This document shows, one piece after another, positions 23,508 through 32,143 of a stretch of 38,297 bases of DNA. The translations under genes and the position numbers were made by a program. Numbering within the stretch: position 1 is the first letter of the stretch; every line of letters begins with the position of its first letter. Origin of the DNA: Synechococcus sp. AG-686-F08. GTDB taxonomy: Bacteria > Cyanobacteriota > Cyanobacteriia > PCC-6307 > Cyanobiaceae. The stretch lies in the NCBI GenBank assembly GCA_003210315.1, contig QCVQ01000016.1, positions 1-38,297 on the forward strand. The letters run 5' to 3'. A model generated the notes under the pieces. That model saw nothing but the letters and a program-made list of their open reading frames with translations, was not told where the DNA came from and ran no database searches.

Positions 23508-24518
23508 TTAAGGTTGAATTAGAAGAGGACCAGTAACGGCTGGAATGTTAAATTTTTGTCTTAGCTCGCAGACAGGTTGATCCGCTTCTGACCAAAAGTT
23601 CAAATCTCTGATGAGGTTTGTGTTGCAAGCCAAGCCCTTTTCGAAACCTGCCATCGCATCCTTAGGATGAAAGGCTCCTGTAGAGGGTGGAATGATATCT
23701 CCAACAGTGCTAAATGCTTTCCCTAAGTGAAAATCAAGAATAACTTCTAGAAGTGATTCAAAGCCAAATCCATCATCAAATAGCCCAGCCTGAAAGGCTG
23801 CCACATTCATTTCCCCTTGAACGTCTGTGTTGAATCCTCCAAGTATGTGACAGCAATCGTGATTTAAGAGTAATTCGGATGTGCTTTTTTTCTCTCCTGG
23901 CAGCGCCCAATTCCTGTCTCGGTACCAATGGAAAACAGTGTGGCCAAGGCTGCCCTCTGGATAGCTCTCTAATTTTTGATAGCGTTCAGAAACAGCCCGA
24001 TCTCCTATCGCTTGATGGAACATTGTGATCACGCCCTTGATCACTTTTGGTGCTGAGTCGAGGCCTAGGAATTCGCCTAAGCTCCTGCGTCCATAATCAA
24101 TCAAAAGTCGCTTTAAGTGATTGTCTCGAACTCGATGGAGGTCTTTGATTGTTTGGGGATGAATCTCTAGATTCTCTGCAAAATTATCTACGATTGCGAC
24201 CATTTCTGGGTCGACCTTCATGTCAACATAAGGAAGAAGAATAAGGATCTGAAGGAGTTGCTCCCGCTTATTATTATCGGATAGCTTTTCTGATAAAGCG
24301 GCTGGCCTAATGCCTGCTAAATGGTTGAGATCGATGGATGATTTCAGAACGAAGTTCTGAATAGATTCCATCATTTCCATGGTGATGGGCTCAATCTCTG
24401 CGACGCCTCCAATGGACCCCACTTCATGCATGGCTTGCAAGAACAGCCTTGCTTCTTCTTCAGACCAGGCCAGTTGGTGCTTCATTTCAGTCTTGGTGGG
24501 CTGAGGCTTGGGTAGCAC
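23508..24518 (-). CDS. Coq4-like protein with TerB-like N-terminal region
   Basis: This 336-aa protein starts at GTG 24518 (an ATG at 24485 is an alternative). Residues 180-240 read like Coq4: YPEGSLGHTVFHWYRDRNW, then His220-Asp221-x-x-His224 followed exactly eleven residues later by Glu236, the HDxxH-x11-E metal motif of Coq4. Residues 20-140 are helical and include LLPYVDMKVDPEMVAIVDNF, resembling TerB-type domains. Coq4 acts in ubiquinone biosynthesis in eukaryotes and many bacteria. Cyanobacteria make plastoquinone instead, so the substrate here is unknown. It has no signal peptide or span. It is convergent with ppa and divergent from the L,D-transpeptidase gene. Confidence 0.75.
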   Translation of the reverse strand: MLPKPQPTKTEMKHQLAWSEEEARLFLQAMHEVGSIGGVAEIEPITMEMMESIQNFVLKSSIDLNHLAGIRPAALSEKLSDNNKREQLLQILILLPYVDMKVDPEMVAIVDNFAENLEIHPQTIKDLHRVRDNHLKRLLIDYGRRSLGEFLGLDSAPKVIKGVITMFHQAIGDRAVSERYQKLESYPEGSLGHTVFHWYRDRNWALPGEKKSTSELLLNHDCCHILGGFNTDVQGEMNVAAFQAGLFDDGFGFESLLEVILDFHLGKAFSTVGDIIPPSTGAFHPKDAMAGFEKGLACNTNLIRDLNFWSEADQPVCELRQKFNIPAVTGPLLIQP

Positions 24519-24613
24519 GTTTTCGAAATCCTTAAGGTTTTACTCGCGGCAGTGTGCGGTTTTTTTTTCGCACAGTGCATACGTTGAGACCAGTGAGTCT
24601 TGGCTGTCCAGAA

Positions 24614-25141
24614 ATGAGTCTCAAATGCACTGCTTGCGTTCCTGGTCTTCCAGTGGCGTTGCTCGCCTCCTCTCTTCTTGTGGCAGCTCCGGCGTTGTCT
24701 CGAACCCAACCCACCCAGTTGTCGATGGCTGTTAGTCCGCCAGTGAAGGGGCGTGTTGTGTTGGATCTTGGCCGCAGGCAAATCAGCGTTGTTCGGCAGG
24801 GTCAGACCCTTGGCCCTTGGCCAGTGGCGATCGGCGATCCGAAGACCCCTACTCCTTCTGGGGTGTTCAAGGTCGAAAACATGATGATGAACCCTCAGTA
24901 CCAGAGCACAAAGTCAGGGAAGCTGCATCCAAAACGTGGCCCTCAAAGCCCGTTGGGTCATCGCTGGATTGGTTTTCTGCGCAGTGGGCCTAATCAATTC
25001 GGCATTCATGGCACTCCCTGGCCCCATTGGGTGAAAACCAGAGCGGCCGTATCCAACGGTTGTGTGCGCATGTTGAATGCGCATGTTCAGCAGCTCTACA
25101 ACCACGTGGAAGTAGGAATGGCAGTGGAAATTACGCGGTGA
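24614..25141 (+). CDS. L,D-transpeptidase (YkuD domain), exported
   Basis: The frame opens at 24554, but the ATG at 24614 gives a better signal peptide (MSLKCTACVPGLPVALLAS, hydrophobic, cleaved after APALS). The YkuD domain follows: VVLDLGRRQISVVRQGQTLG, then TPTPSGVFKV, then the catalytic pair FGIHGTPWP and SNGCVRM (His 132 and Cys 150 from this start). The enzyme forms 3-3 cross-links in peptidoglycan or attaches proteins to it in the periplasm. The product is 175 aa. It converges with hemC. Confidence 0.88.
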   Translation: MSLKCTACVPGLPVALLASSLLVAAPALSRTQPTQLSMAVSPPVKGRVVLDLGRRQISVVRQGQTLGPWPVAIGDPKTPTPSGVFKVENMMMNPQYQSTKSGKLHPKRGPQSPLGHRWIGFLRSGPNQFGIHGTPWPHWVKTRAAVSNGCVRMLNAHVQQLYNHVEVGMAVEITR

Positions 25142-25150
25142 TCGCAGCGA

Positions 25151-26101
25151 TCACTGGCTTCGCTCCTGCTCAAAGATCTCCTGAAGAATCTCGCCGGCTC
25201 CTTGATCTTTGAGCTTGTGGGCGAGATCTCGCCCTACTGCTTCAGGGTCGGCCAGAGGGCCAGCCTGCTCGTCACGGATGAGCCGTTTGCCATCGAGGCT
25301 GGCCACCATTCCTATGAGCTGGATGGTGTCACCGACGATTTCGCTGTTGACGCCGATTGGGACTTGGCAGCCGCCCTCCAGAACTCTTAGAAATGCTCGC
25401 TCTGCCAGGCAGCGCGCTGATGTTGGTGCGTGGTTTAGCACTTGTATCAGCTCCATCACTTCCGGACGATCGCAGACGCATTCAATCCCAAGAGCCCCTT
25501 GACCCACCGCATGCAGGGAGATGTTTCCGGGGATGCTTTGGTGGATTCGATCGCCGAAGCCGAGTCGGCTGAGGCCAGCGGCGGCCAAGATCAAACAGTC
25601 GTAATTGCCTGAGTCGAGTTTTTCAAGTCGTGTAATGACGTTGCCACGTACGTCTTTGAATTGGAGATGGGGATAGTGATATCTCAGTTGGGCTAGGCGG
25701 CGTAGAGAACTGGTTCCAACAATGGAACCTTCCGGAAGTGTCTCAAGTGTGTACTCAGCATTTTTGCTGTTCACGACTAAGGCATCGGCCGGGTCTTCCC
25801 GTTCGGTGATGCAGCCCAGCATCAGCCCCTCGGGAAGATTTGTGGGGAGGTCTTTAAGAGAGTGAACAGCAATCTCGGCACGACCCACCAGCATTTGAGC
25901 TTCCAGCTCCTTGGTGAATAGGCCCTTATCCCCGATCTTCGCTAGGGCAACGTCGAGGATTTTGTCGCCTTGGGTTGCCATTGCCTCAACAGAAATGGCA
26001 AGACCGGGGTGGGCTTTTTCTAGTTCTGCTTTGACCCAGTTGGTCTGAACCATGGCCAGCTGGCTGCGGCGTGAGGCGATGCGCAGATGCTCGAGGGCCA
26101 T
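25151..26101 (-). CDS. hemC: Porphobilinogen deaminase (hydroxymethylbilane synthase)
   Basis: This 316-aa enzyme joins four porphobilinogens into hydroxymethylbilane, two steps after HemL's product. Signatures are [56 protein letters not shown] and the cofactor-binding [11 protein letters not shown], in which Cys245 holds the dipyrromethane. The length is normal. ATG at 26101. It is divergent from the 151-aa hypothetical gene across a 165-bp spacer that holds a hairpin. Confidence 0.96.
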   Translation of the reverse strand: MALEHLRIASRRSQLAMVQTNWVKAELEKAHPGLAISVEAMATQGDKILDVALAKIGDKGLFTKELEAQMLVGRAEIAVHSLKDLPTNLPEGLMLGCITEREDPADALVVNSKNAEYTLETLPEGSIVGTSSLRRLAQLRYHYPHLQFKDVRGNVITRLEKLDSGNYDCLILAAAGLSRLGFGDRIHQSIPGNISLHAVGQGALGIECVCDRPEVMELIQVLNHAPTSARCLAERAFLRVLEGGCQVPIGVNSEIVGDTIQLIGMVASLDGKRLIRDEQAGPLADPEAVGRDLAHKLKDQGAGEILQEIFEQERSQ

Positions 26102-26191
26102 GTTTGAGAGACTTCAGTCCGCAAGATTACGCAGACGTGCCCCCCGCTGTCACCTACATCTCTATGAAAATTGGTATGGGGTACTGGACTT

Positions 26192-26218
26192 GCGACTCGG
26201 AGGCATGGCCTAAGTCGC
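26192..26218. promoter_or_regulatory. Nested hairpin in the hemC/26267 spacer
   Basis: GCGACT (26192-26197) pairs with AGTCGC (26213-26218). Inside, AGGC (26201-26204) pairs with GCCT (26208-26211) around an ATG loop. There is no U tract on either side, so it is not a plain terminator. It may be a protein-binding site or leader structure ahead of the + strand gene. Confidence 0.35.
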
Positions 26219-26266
26219 CTTATTAGCGCGCTCAGCTTTACGATTCAACACAGATGAGCGATTGCC

Positions 26267-26722
26267 ATGCCAGGGCCTGTGGTTAACGGAGTTCGAAAGG
26301 ACGGTCTGCCAGCGTTAGATCAGGCAACGACTGGCAAGGAGGTTCTCCCGTTTTTACCACTCTTGAATGAGGGCACGATCAAACTGATTCTGTTAAGCAG
26401 TGGTGGCGTCTTGATGGCGCGGCTTAGAAATACAACAGATCCAGATGGCGAACGGGCTTACCAATTGATTCGCCCACTCCGTGTGAACCAAGCCAGCTCA
26501 GATGAGCCTTGGCAATTGCATCCCTATTTAGAGGGTTTGACGTCGCAGAAAAATATTGTGGTTTACAAAGCTGCCGTGGCATCGATTCTTGATCCTGATC
26601 CTCGGCTTCTTCAGGTTTATGCCCGAAATACGTCTCAAGAATGTCCTCCATCGGAGACTCCTGTGGAGCGTCTGAAGCGGGCTTTTCAGGAATTCACCGA
26701 ATGCATTGAAGATGAGGTGTAG
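26267..26722 (+). CDS. Conserved hypothetical protein, 151 aa
   Basis: ATG at 26267. The protein is soluble, with an N-terminal hydrophobic strand pair (TIKLILLSSGGVLMARLRN), a central basic region (YQLIRPLRVNQ), and a helical acidic C-terminus (ERLKRAFQEFTECIEDEV). Codon use and composition are those of a real gene. I believe it is shared by picocyanobacteria, but I know no function and see no domain. No signal peptide. Confidence 0.7.
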   Translation: MPGPVVNGVRKDGLPALDQATTGKEVLPFLPLLNEGTIKLILLSSGGVLMARLRNTTDPDGERAYQLIRPLRVNQASSDEPWQLHPYLEGLTSQKNIVVYKAAVASILDPDPRLLQVYARNTSQECPPSETPVERLKRAFQEFTECIEDEV

Positions 26723-26790
26723 GAGAAGATTGTCTGGAAATTTCAATGAAAGAGTTGCATATAAAATCTTCAATTGTCGAGTTATTCTTT

Positions 26791-27144
26791 TTAGCTTTGA
26801 GCGGTAGTTGAGGAATCATCTCTAAAAAGTTTGTCTAAATCTAGTTTTCCTTTTTCGGAAAGTAAGGTTTCATAGTGATGCTCTTCCTCGATTGATTCAA
26901 TTAAGTCATCATCATCTAAGAGCTCTTGATGAAATTCGCGATACCAAGACAATATTCTATCTTCGATCTCGAAGATTGTATTGAAAAAGGGTGTGATGCT
27001 GTTTTGCAAACTATTTTGTTCGGTCTCGGTTAGGCCTTTGAATTGTTCCTCATATGTCATGAACGCACGGGTGACAAGTCTTGCTTGTTTGAGTGAGTTT
27101 AAGGCTTTAAGAAAATCGTCTGATGTGTTTTCGTTGTTGTTCAT
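26791..27144 (-). CDS. Acidic helical hypothetical protein, 117 aa
   Basis: ATG at 27144 gives a strongly acidic, helix-predicted soluble protein (MNNNENTSDDFLKALNSLK). The second half is very rich in Glu and Asp (ELLDDDDLIESIEEEHHYE). The region is visibly lower in GC than its neighbours. It lies 43 bp downstream of the YrhK-like membrane gene on the same strand, so the two may form one unit. No family recognised. Confidence 0.6.
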   Translation of the reverse strand: MNNNENTSDDFLKALNSLKQARLVTRAFMTYEEQFKGLTETEQNSLQNSITPFFNTIFEIEDRILSWYREFHQELLDDDDLIESIEEEHHYETLLSEKGKLDLDKLFRDDSSTTAQS

Positions 27145-27187
27145 AGCTTTGCCTGTGAGTGATCAGTGGTCTGTTGTGGTCTGTTTG

Positions 27188-28030
27188 CTATTCGTTGTCC
27201 TCACTGCACTCGGCGAGGCTTAAGATTGAATGAATGGAAAGAGTTAATCCTCCGATGATGCAGAAAATATCCGAAGCACTTTGATGGGCGGCAGTAGCTG
27301 TTTGGATGTTGCCTGGGAAGCCTAAAATCGCTGAGATGAGGAAAAACAATGAGCCAAGAGTAAAAGTAATTGCAATCCACCACTCTAAATTTTGAATTTG
27401 TGCTGCCATTATTCCTCTTCCATGGCCAATCTCTATCATATGGAAATATCCTGAGATGACGAATAGAAGGCTTCCAGCTGCATAGGGAATTGTTTCAGAG
27501 AAAAGCCATGTCCAGTCGATGGCTTTTGGATGAATGTATGAGGAATAACTGTTAAAATTGTAGGAAATTGTTCCAATTTTTGACGTTAATACTGCTATGA
27601 AACTGCAGGACAAATAGTCTATTCTTCCTTGCAAGTAGAGCCGATGGGTTTTGATCATTTGATCGATCTGCCAGTAGGCTCCTAGTAAAAAACTAGTCGA
27701 TCCAATGACAAATAAATAAGTCGCCTGGTGGATATTGCCTAGGTCGAGTGCGCCGCTAATCGCGAAAAGCATGGAGCCTAGAAAAAATGCTAATGACGTT
27801 TTTACTTCGGGTAAGAAAATGTTTTTAGGAGTTGTTATGTAATGTATGAGTTTTGGGATGTTGATTGCTTCGTGGTATCTCCCTATCAGAGGTTTGCGAC
27901 CTTTTCGAAGGCGTCTTGCTGTAATGATCTCAACATCTTTATTATTGGATAGCGGATTCCAAGTATTTCTGTACCATGCTGTCGTTCCGTGCTTGCCGTA
28001 GCGTAATGGCAGCCATGATTTGTTAGGCAT
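27188..28030 (-). CDS. YrhK-like duplicated membrane protein
   Basis: This 280-aa protein has a basic cytosolic N-terminus of about 80 residues (RRLRKGRKPLIGRYHE) followed by two copies of a membrane unit. Copy 1 is around FFLGSMLFAISGALDLG, then YLFVIGSTSFLLGAYW. Copy 2 is around AAGSLLFVISGYFHMIEIG, then ITFTLGSLFFLISAILGF. A final segment is IFCIIGGLTLSIHSILS. The GS-hydrophobic-G/S spacing recalls YrhK domains. No function is known. The gene is AT-rich relative to flanking housekeeping genes, which may point to transfer. Confidence 0.6.
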   Translation of the reverse strand: MPNKSWLPLRYGKHGTTAWYRNTWNPLSNNKDVEIITARRLRKGRKPLIGRYHEAINIPKLIHYITTPKNIFLPEVKTSLAFFLGSMLFAISGALDLGNIHQATYLFVIGSTSFLLGAYWQIDQMIKTHRLYLQGRIDYLSCSFIAVLTSKIGTISYNFNSYSSYIHPKAIDWTWLFSETIPYAAGSLLFVISGYFHMIEIGHGRGIMAAQIQNLEWWIAITFTLGSLFFLISAILGFPGNIQTATAAHQSASDIFCIIGGLTLSIHSILSLAECSEDNE

Positions 28031-28171
28031 TTCTTAGCAGAAGCAACTGAACCAAATGCTTTTTTATATTAGGTCAGGTGATGATCTTATGCTTTATTGT
28101 CAGAAAGCCCGTAAGTTTATCTCTTTACCAAATGATTGCATGCGAGCTAGTTGTTGAAAGCTGTCCCAACA

Positions 28172-28196
28172 AAAACCCCCGCTTAAGGCAGGGGTT
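28172..28196 (-). terminator. rpoD terminator
   Basis: Read on the minus strand, AACCCC pairs with GGGGTT, with an inner GC/GC and a TTAAG-type loop interrupted by one mismatch, followed by TTTTTG. It lies about 26 bp beyond the rpoD stop and is a convincing intrinsic terminator. Confidence 0.85.
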
Positions 28197-28222
28197 GGGA
28201 TAATCGTCTTAAACTTTGCTTG

Positions 28223-29542
28223 TTATTTGATGTATTCCTTCAATACTCCGTTCCTGTTGGGATGACGTAGTTTGCGTAGAGCTTTGGCTTCGATCTGACG
28301 AATTCGCTCGCGGGTTACATCAAAGATTTGCCCAATCTCCTCCAATGTTTTCATGCGACCATCGTCAAGGCCGTAGCGAAGGCGCAAAACATCTCTCTCA
28401 CGAGGGCTAAGAGTGGCAAGAACTCCTTCAAGGTCTTCTCGAAGAAGATTTTTGGCAACATCTTGCTCTGGATTTTCGATATCGGCTTCGATGAAATCGC
28501 CTAGTCGTGAATCCTCTTCTTTTCCGATGGGTGTTTCCAAGGAAATTGGAAGTTGAGCACTCTTGGCGATGAATCGCAATTTCTCGATGGTCATTTCCAT
28601 CGATTCAGCGATTTCTTCCTCTGTTGGTTTGCGTCCAAATTCCTGACTGAGGACCTTAGTGGTTTTCTTGATCCTGGAAATCGTCTCGTAGAGGTGAACT
28701 GGTAGTCGGATGGTGCGCGACTGATCGGCGATGGCGCGGGTAATGGCCTGACGAATCCACCAAGTGGCGTAGGTCGAGAACTTATATCCCTTTTCGTGAT
28801 CAAATTTTTCTGCAGCACGAATGAGGCCGAGGCTGCCTTCCTGAATTAGGTCCTGAAAGCTCAGGCCTCTGTTCATGTATTTCTTGGCAATTGACACCAC
28901 CAGGCGCAAGTTCGATTGCACCATTTTTTCTTTGGCTCGTCGACCGAGCATCAGTCGTCTGCGGAAGCGGATCACCGGCATCTCAACCAGTGCTGCCCAT
29001 TCCTTGGTGTCAGGAAGTTTGCCGTTATCGCTTTCAAACTGCGCTGCGAGTTCCTCAAGATGCAGGAGGTCCGCAATTTTGCGAGCCAACTCAATCTCTT
29101 CGTCCGGTCGCAGTAGGCGAATGCGTCCGATTTCCTGAAGGTAAACGCGTATGGAGTCTTCGGTGTAAACGCCTTTGGGGCCTACTTTGATGCTCGCTAA
29201 AACCTTTGCTTTCGCTTCTGCTTTGGCATCTTTTGCTTTTGCTGCTGCCGTCTCAGTGGCTTTTATCGCAGTTGCAGTTGTTTCAGCTGCAGCGAGGAGT
29301 TGATCTGCTGATACGTCCAGGTTGGCTGCAGTCGCGGTGACCTTGGCTTTGCTGGTTTTAGCTTTGTTAGTGGCTTTACTTGCCTTTGTTTTAGTGCTGG
29401 CCTTTGTTGCTGCTTTAGCTTTCGAGGCAGGTTTTGATTTGGTCTTCACCTGCTTGGGTTGACCGTTTTCATCGGCCAGCATCATGATCGAAGGCTTTTG
29501 TTTTGCTTTGGCCTGTGCCAATTTGGTCGCGGCAGGACTCAT
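28223..29542 (-). CDS. rpoD: RNA polymerase principal sigma-70 factor
   Basis: This 439-aa group 1 sigma factor has residues 1-115 that are Lys/Ala/Thr-rich low complexity ([19 protein letters not shown]), an extension in place of a normal region 1.1. Then follow [19 protein letters not shown] (region 1.2), [19 protein letters not shown] with [18 protein letters not shown] (2.1-2.2), [18 protein letters not shown] (2.3-2.4), the region 3 helices, and [20 protein letters not shown] (4.2 helix-turn-helix). It directs RNA polymerase to housekeeping promoters. ATG at 29542. Divergent from priA. Confidence 0.95.
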   Translation of the reverse strand: MSPAATKLAQAKAKQKPSIMMLADENGQPKQVKTKSKPASKAKAATKASTKTKASKATNKAKTSKAKVTATAANLDVSADQLLAAAETTATAIKATETAAAKAKDAKAEAKAKVLASIKVGPKGVYTEDSIRVYLQEIGRIRLLRPDEEIELARKIADLLHLEELAAQFESDNGKLPDTKEWAALVEMPVIRFRRRLMLGRRAKEKMVQSNLRLVVSIAKKYMNRGLSFQDLIQEGSLGLIRAAEKFDHEKGYKFSTYATWWIRQAITRAIADQSRTIRLPVHLYETISRIKKTTKVLSQEFGRKPTEEEIAESMEMTIEKLRFIAKSAQLPISLETPIGKEEDSRLGDFIEADIENPEQDVAKNLLREDLEGVLATLSPRERDVLRLRYGLDDGRMKTLEEIGQIFDVTRERIRQIEAKALRKLRHPNRNGVLKEYIK

Positions 29543-29861
29543 GGCGGTCAGTAACGAAGGAGAGAGCGGGACAGGAAGCGAATGTCATCAACAGTCAATG
29601 CAACCGGCCTGAAAAAGGTGGATGCTTTTGTGGCGTCACCCTCCCGTCATAGAAACGGTGCGCAGAGAAAAACGCGGAGCGTTAAGCAAAATTGAGAGAG
29701 CTGGTGTGGTCCGATGCAGAACTGTCAAGGGCATTCTCAGACCGGTCGGCTTCATGGAAAGCCATGGCTCGAACTTCGGATCTTCCCTTTGGAAGGAACT
29801 CTGCTTGTTCCAACAACAGCCTTTGAGCTGTCCAACCCTTTTATTTTAAAAAAAACGTGTC
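29543..29861. other. 319-bp rpoD/priA divergent spacer
   Basis: I see no convincing gene here. A 75-codon + strand frame (29622-29849) has neither a plausible N-terminus nor a protein-like composition. The right end is T- then A-rich (TTTTATTTTAAAAAAAA), immediately before the priA ATG. Promoters for both flanking genes must lie here, but I could not fix a confident -35/-10 pair. Confidence 0.55.
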
Positions 29862-32141
29862 ATGAACGCAACCCCTATAACCGATTTTTCAAAAAACCCC
29901 GTCCGCCCGCCGCCAGTTCTAGTGGTGGTCGATGTTTGGCTTGAAGCAGGTCGTGATGGTCGCACCTTTACCTACTGCGATCGCAAGCTACTCAATGTCC
30001 GTTTAGGGGACATTGTTCAGGTGTCCCTGCGGGGTCGGCGCATTCAGGGTTTGGTCACGGCTTGCCGAATACAGGCTGAGGATGAAAATCGCCCGCTACA
30101 GCCCGTGGACGCTCTTCTTCAGTCGGCTGCCGTCGGAGAAGCCTGGAGATTGTGGCTTGAGGAGATGGCGCAGCGTTGTCATACCAGCCCGTTTCGAATG
30201 CTGAAAGCAGCTCTCCCCCCCGGTTGGTTGGGTCAGCGCGTTGTTCCAACCGTGAAGGAACGCAAGCTGTGGTGGGTGTCTTTGCTTGATAGCACCTCCA
30301 ACTCGGATACTGATTTGCCAGCCAGGCAGGCCTGCTTGGTCTCCAAGTTGCAGGAGTTAGGGGGAGGAGCGTGGCAGCGAGACCTTGTAGCGGCAGGTTT
30401 TCAATCAGGAATCGTGCAAGCTCTGGTGCGCCGAGAGCGTTTGGTTCGTGAGTTGCGTCTCGCCACCGATGCGCAGCCAAGGTCGGTGTCGGTGGGATTT
30501 GTCCCTGCGACTGAAGCTCCGAGAACTCTCACCAGTGAGCAACGGGTTGCCATCGAAAGCCTTAAGAGTCAGCCCGAGGGTGGAGGTGTGTTGCTTTGGG
30601 GGATCACCGGTTCAGGAAAGACGGAGGTTTACCTCCAGCTCGCCGCTGACGAGTTGGCAGCAGGGCGGCATGTTTTGTTGCTGACTCCTGAAATTGGTCT
30701 GATTCCCCAGCTGGTTGATCGCTGTCGGCGTCGATTTGGTTCTCGAGTGCTCGAATATCACAGTGGTTGTACAGAACGAGAACGCGTCCATACCTGGCGC
30801 AACAGCCTTGAAGCAGAAGAACCGCTCGTCATTGTTGGCACCCGTTCGGCCATCTTTCTGCCACTCAGTCCCCTGGGTTTAATCGTGTTGGACGAGGAGC
30901 ACGACAGCTCTTACAAGCAGGAGTCCCCGATGCCCTGCTATCACGCCAGGGACCTTGCGATGGCGAGAGTGCAAAGGGAAGGAGGTCGTGTGTTGCTTGG
31001 TAGTGCAACACCCTCCCTCGAAACCTGGATTCAGCTAGCCCCAGAAGGGCCGTTGGCTTTGGCTCGTCTTCAACAGCGCATCTCTGATCAGCCTTTGCCG
31101 CCGGTTCAGATCATTGACATGCGCCATGAGCTCGCCGATGGCCATCGGCGCTTGATCAGCAGGGCGCTGATGGATCGTTTGTCGAAACTTCCTGAACAAG
31201 GAGAACAGGCGGTTGTGTTGGTGCCGCGCCGTGGATACAGCACGTTTTTGAGCTGCCGAAGCTGTGGTGAGGTGATGCAGTGTCCCCATTGCGATGTGGC
31301 GTTAACCGTTCACGGGCGAAGCACCGGTGAACAGTGGCTGCGTTGCCACTGGTGTGACTATCGAGCCCCTGTTACGACGAACTGCGGGCATTGCGGGTCG
31401 TCGGCTTTTAAACCCTTCGGTGCTGGCACTCAAAGGGTTTTGGAACAACTGGAGTCTGAGTTGGAGGGCCTGCGACTGCTGCGTTTTGATCGCGACACCA
31501 CCGGTGGACGCGACGGACATCGGCGTTTGTTGGATCAATTTGCTGCTGGTGAAGCGGATGTTTTGGTTGGAACCCAAATGCTGGCGAAGGGGATGGACCT
31601 GCCGCGCGTCACGCTCGCTGCCGTGTTGGCAGCTGATGGCTTGTTGCACCGTCCCGATCTCCGGGCTGGGGAGCAGGCGCTTCAGTTGTTGTTGCAACTC
31701 GCAGGCAGGGCTGGGCGTGGGGAGCGTCCCGGACAAGTCCTTGTTCAGACCTACAGCCCTGATCATCCAGTGATTTCGCATCTTGTGGATGGTCGTTATG
31801 AGCGTTTTCTCGAGGAGGAAGCGCGGGAGCGACGCGAAGCCGGATTGGTGCCCTATGCCAGGGCTTGTGTCTTGCGGCTGTCTGGGACGTCCGCCTCCAC
31901 AACGGCAACGGCCGCTGCTGTTTTGGCGGAACAACTTCGCCCCGGTTGCACGCACGCTGGTTGGCAGCTCATCGGTCCAGCTCCAGCTCCAGTGGCACGG
32001 GTTGCTGGTCGCAGTCGCTGGCAGCTGTTGATGCATGGTCCACAGGCTTCGGCCTTGCCATTGCCATCAGGAAGCTCCCTTTGGGATGGATTGCCCAGCG
32101 GAGTGTCCCTGGCTGTTGATCCAGACCCGTTACAGCTCTGA
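29862..32141 (+). CDS. priA: Primosomal protein N', replication restart helicase
   Basis: This 759-aa superfamily 2 helicase reloads DnaB at stalled forks. An N-terminal DNA-binding domain (VVVDVWLEAGRDGRTFTY) is followed by Walker A GITGSGKTEVYLQ near residue 247, Walker B DEEHDSSYKQ near residue 344, and LLGSATPSLETW. The two zinc sites use eight Cys in four CxxC pairs (CRSC, CPHC, CHWC, CGHC). The helicase C-terminal motifs are VLVGTQMLAKGMD and QLAGRAGRGERPG. Length is normal. ATG at 29862. Its stop lies two bases from the convergent DUF3153 gene. Confidence 0.95.
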   Translation: MNATPITDFSKNPVRPPPVLVVVDVWLEAGRDGRTFTYCDRKLLNVRLGDIVQVSLRGRRIQGLVTACRIQAEDENRPLQPVDALLQSAAVGEAWRLWLEEMAQRCHTSPFRMLKAALPPGWLGQRVVPTVKERKLWWVSLLDSTSNSDTDLPARQACLVSKLQELGGGAWQRDLVAAGFQSGIVQALVRRERLVRELRLATDAQPRSVSVGFVPATEAPRTLTSEQRVAIESLKSQPEGGGVLLWGITGSGKTEVYLQLAADELAAGRHVLLLTPEIGLIPQLVDRCRRRFGSRVLEYHSGCTERERVHTWRNSLEAEEPLVIVGTRSAIFLPLSPLGLIVLDEEHDSSYKQESPMPCYHARDLAMARVQREGGRVLLGSATPSLETWIQLAPEGPLALARLQQRISDQPLPPVQIIDMRHELADGHRRLISRALMDRLSKLPEQGEQAVVLVPRRGYSTFLSCRSCGEVMQCPHCDVALTVHGRSTGEQWLRCHWCDYRAPVTTNCGHCGSSAFKPFGAGTQRVLEQLESELEGLRLLRFDRDTTGGRDGHRRLLDQFAAGEADVLVGTQMLAKGMDLPRVTLAAVLAADGLLHRPDLRAGEQALQLLLQLAGRAGRGERPGQVLVQTYSPDHPVISHLVDGRYERFLEEEARERREAGLVPYARACVLRLSGTSASTTATAAAVLAEQLRPGCTHAGWQLIGPAPAPVARVAGRSRWQLLMHGPQASALPLPSGSSLWDGLPSGVSLAVDPDPLQL

Positions 32142-32143
32142 AT

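Noticed and set aside
29622-29849. 75-codon + strand frame in the rpoD/priA spacer
   Set aside because: No credible N-terminus or domain. The region is expected to hold promoters for two divergent genes.
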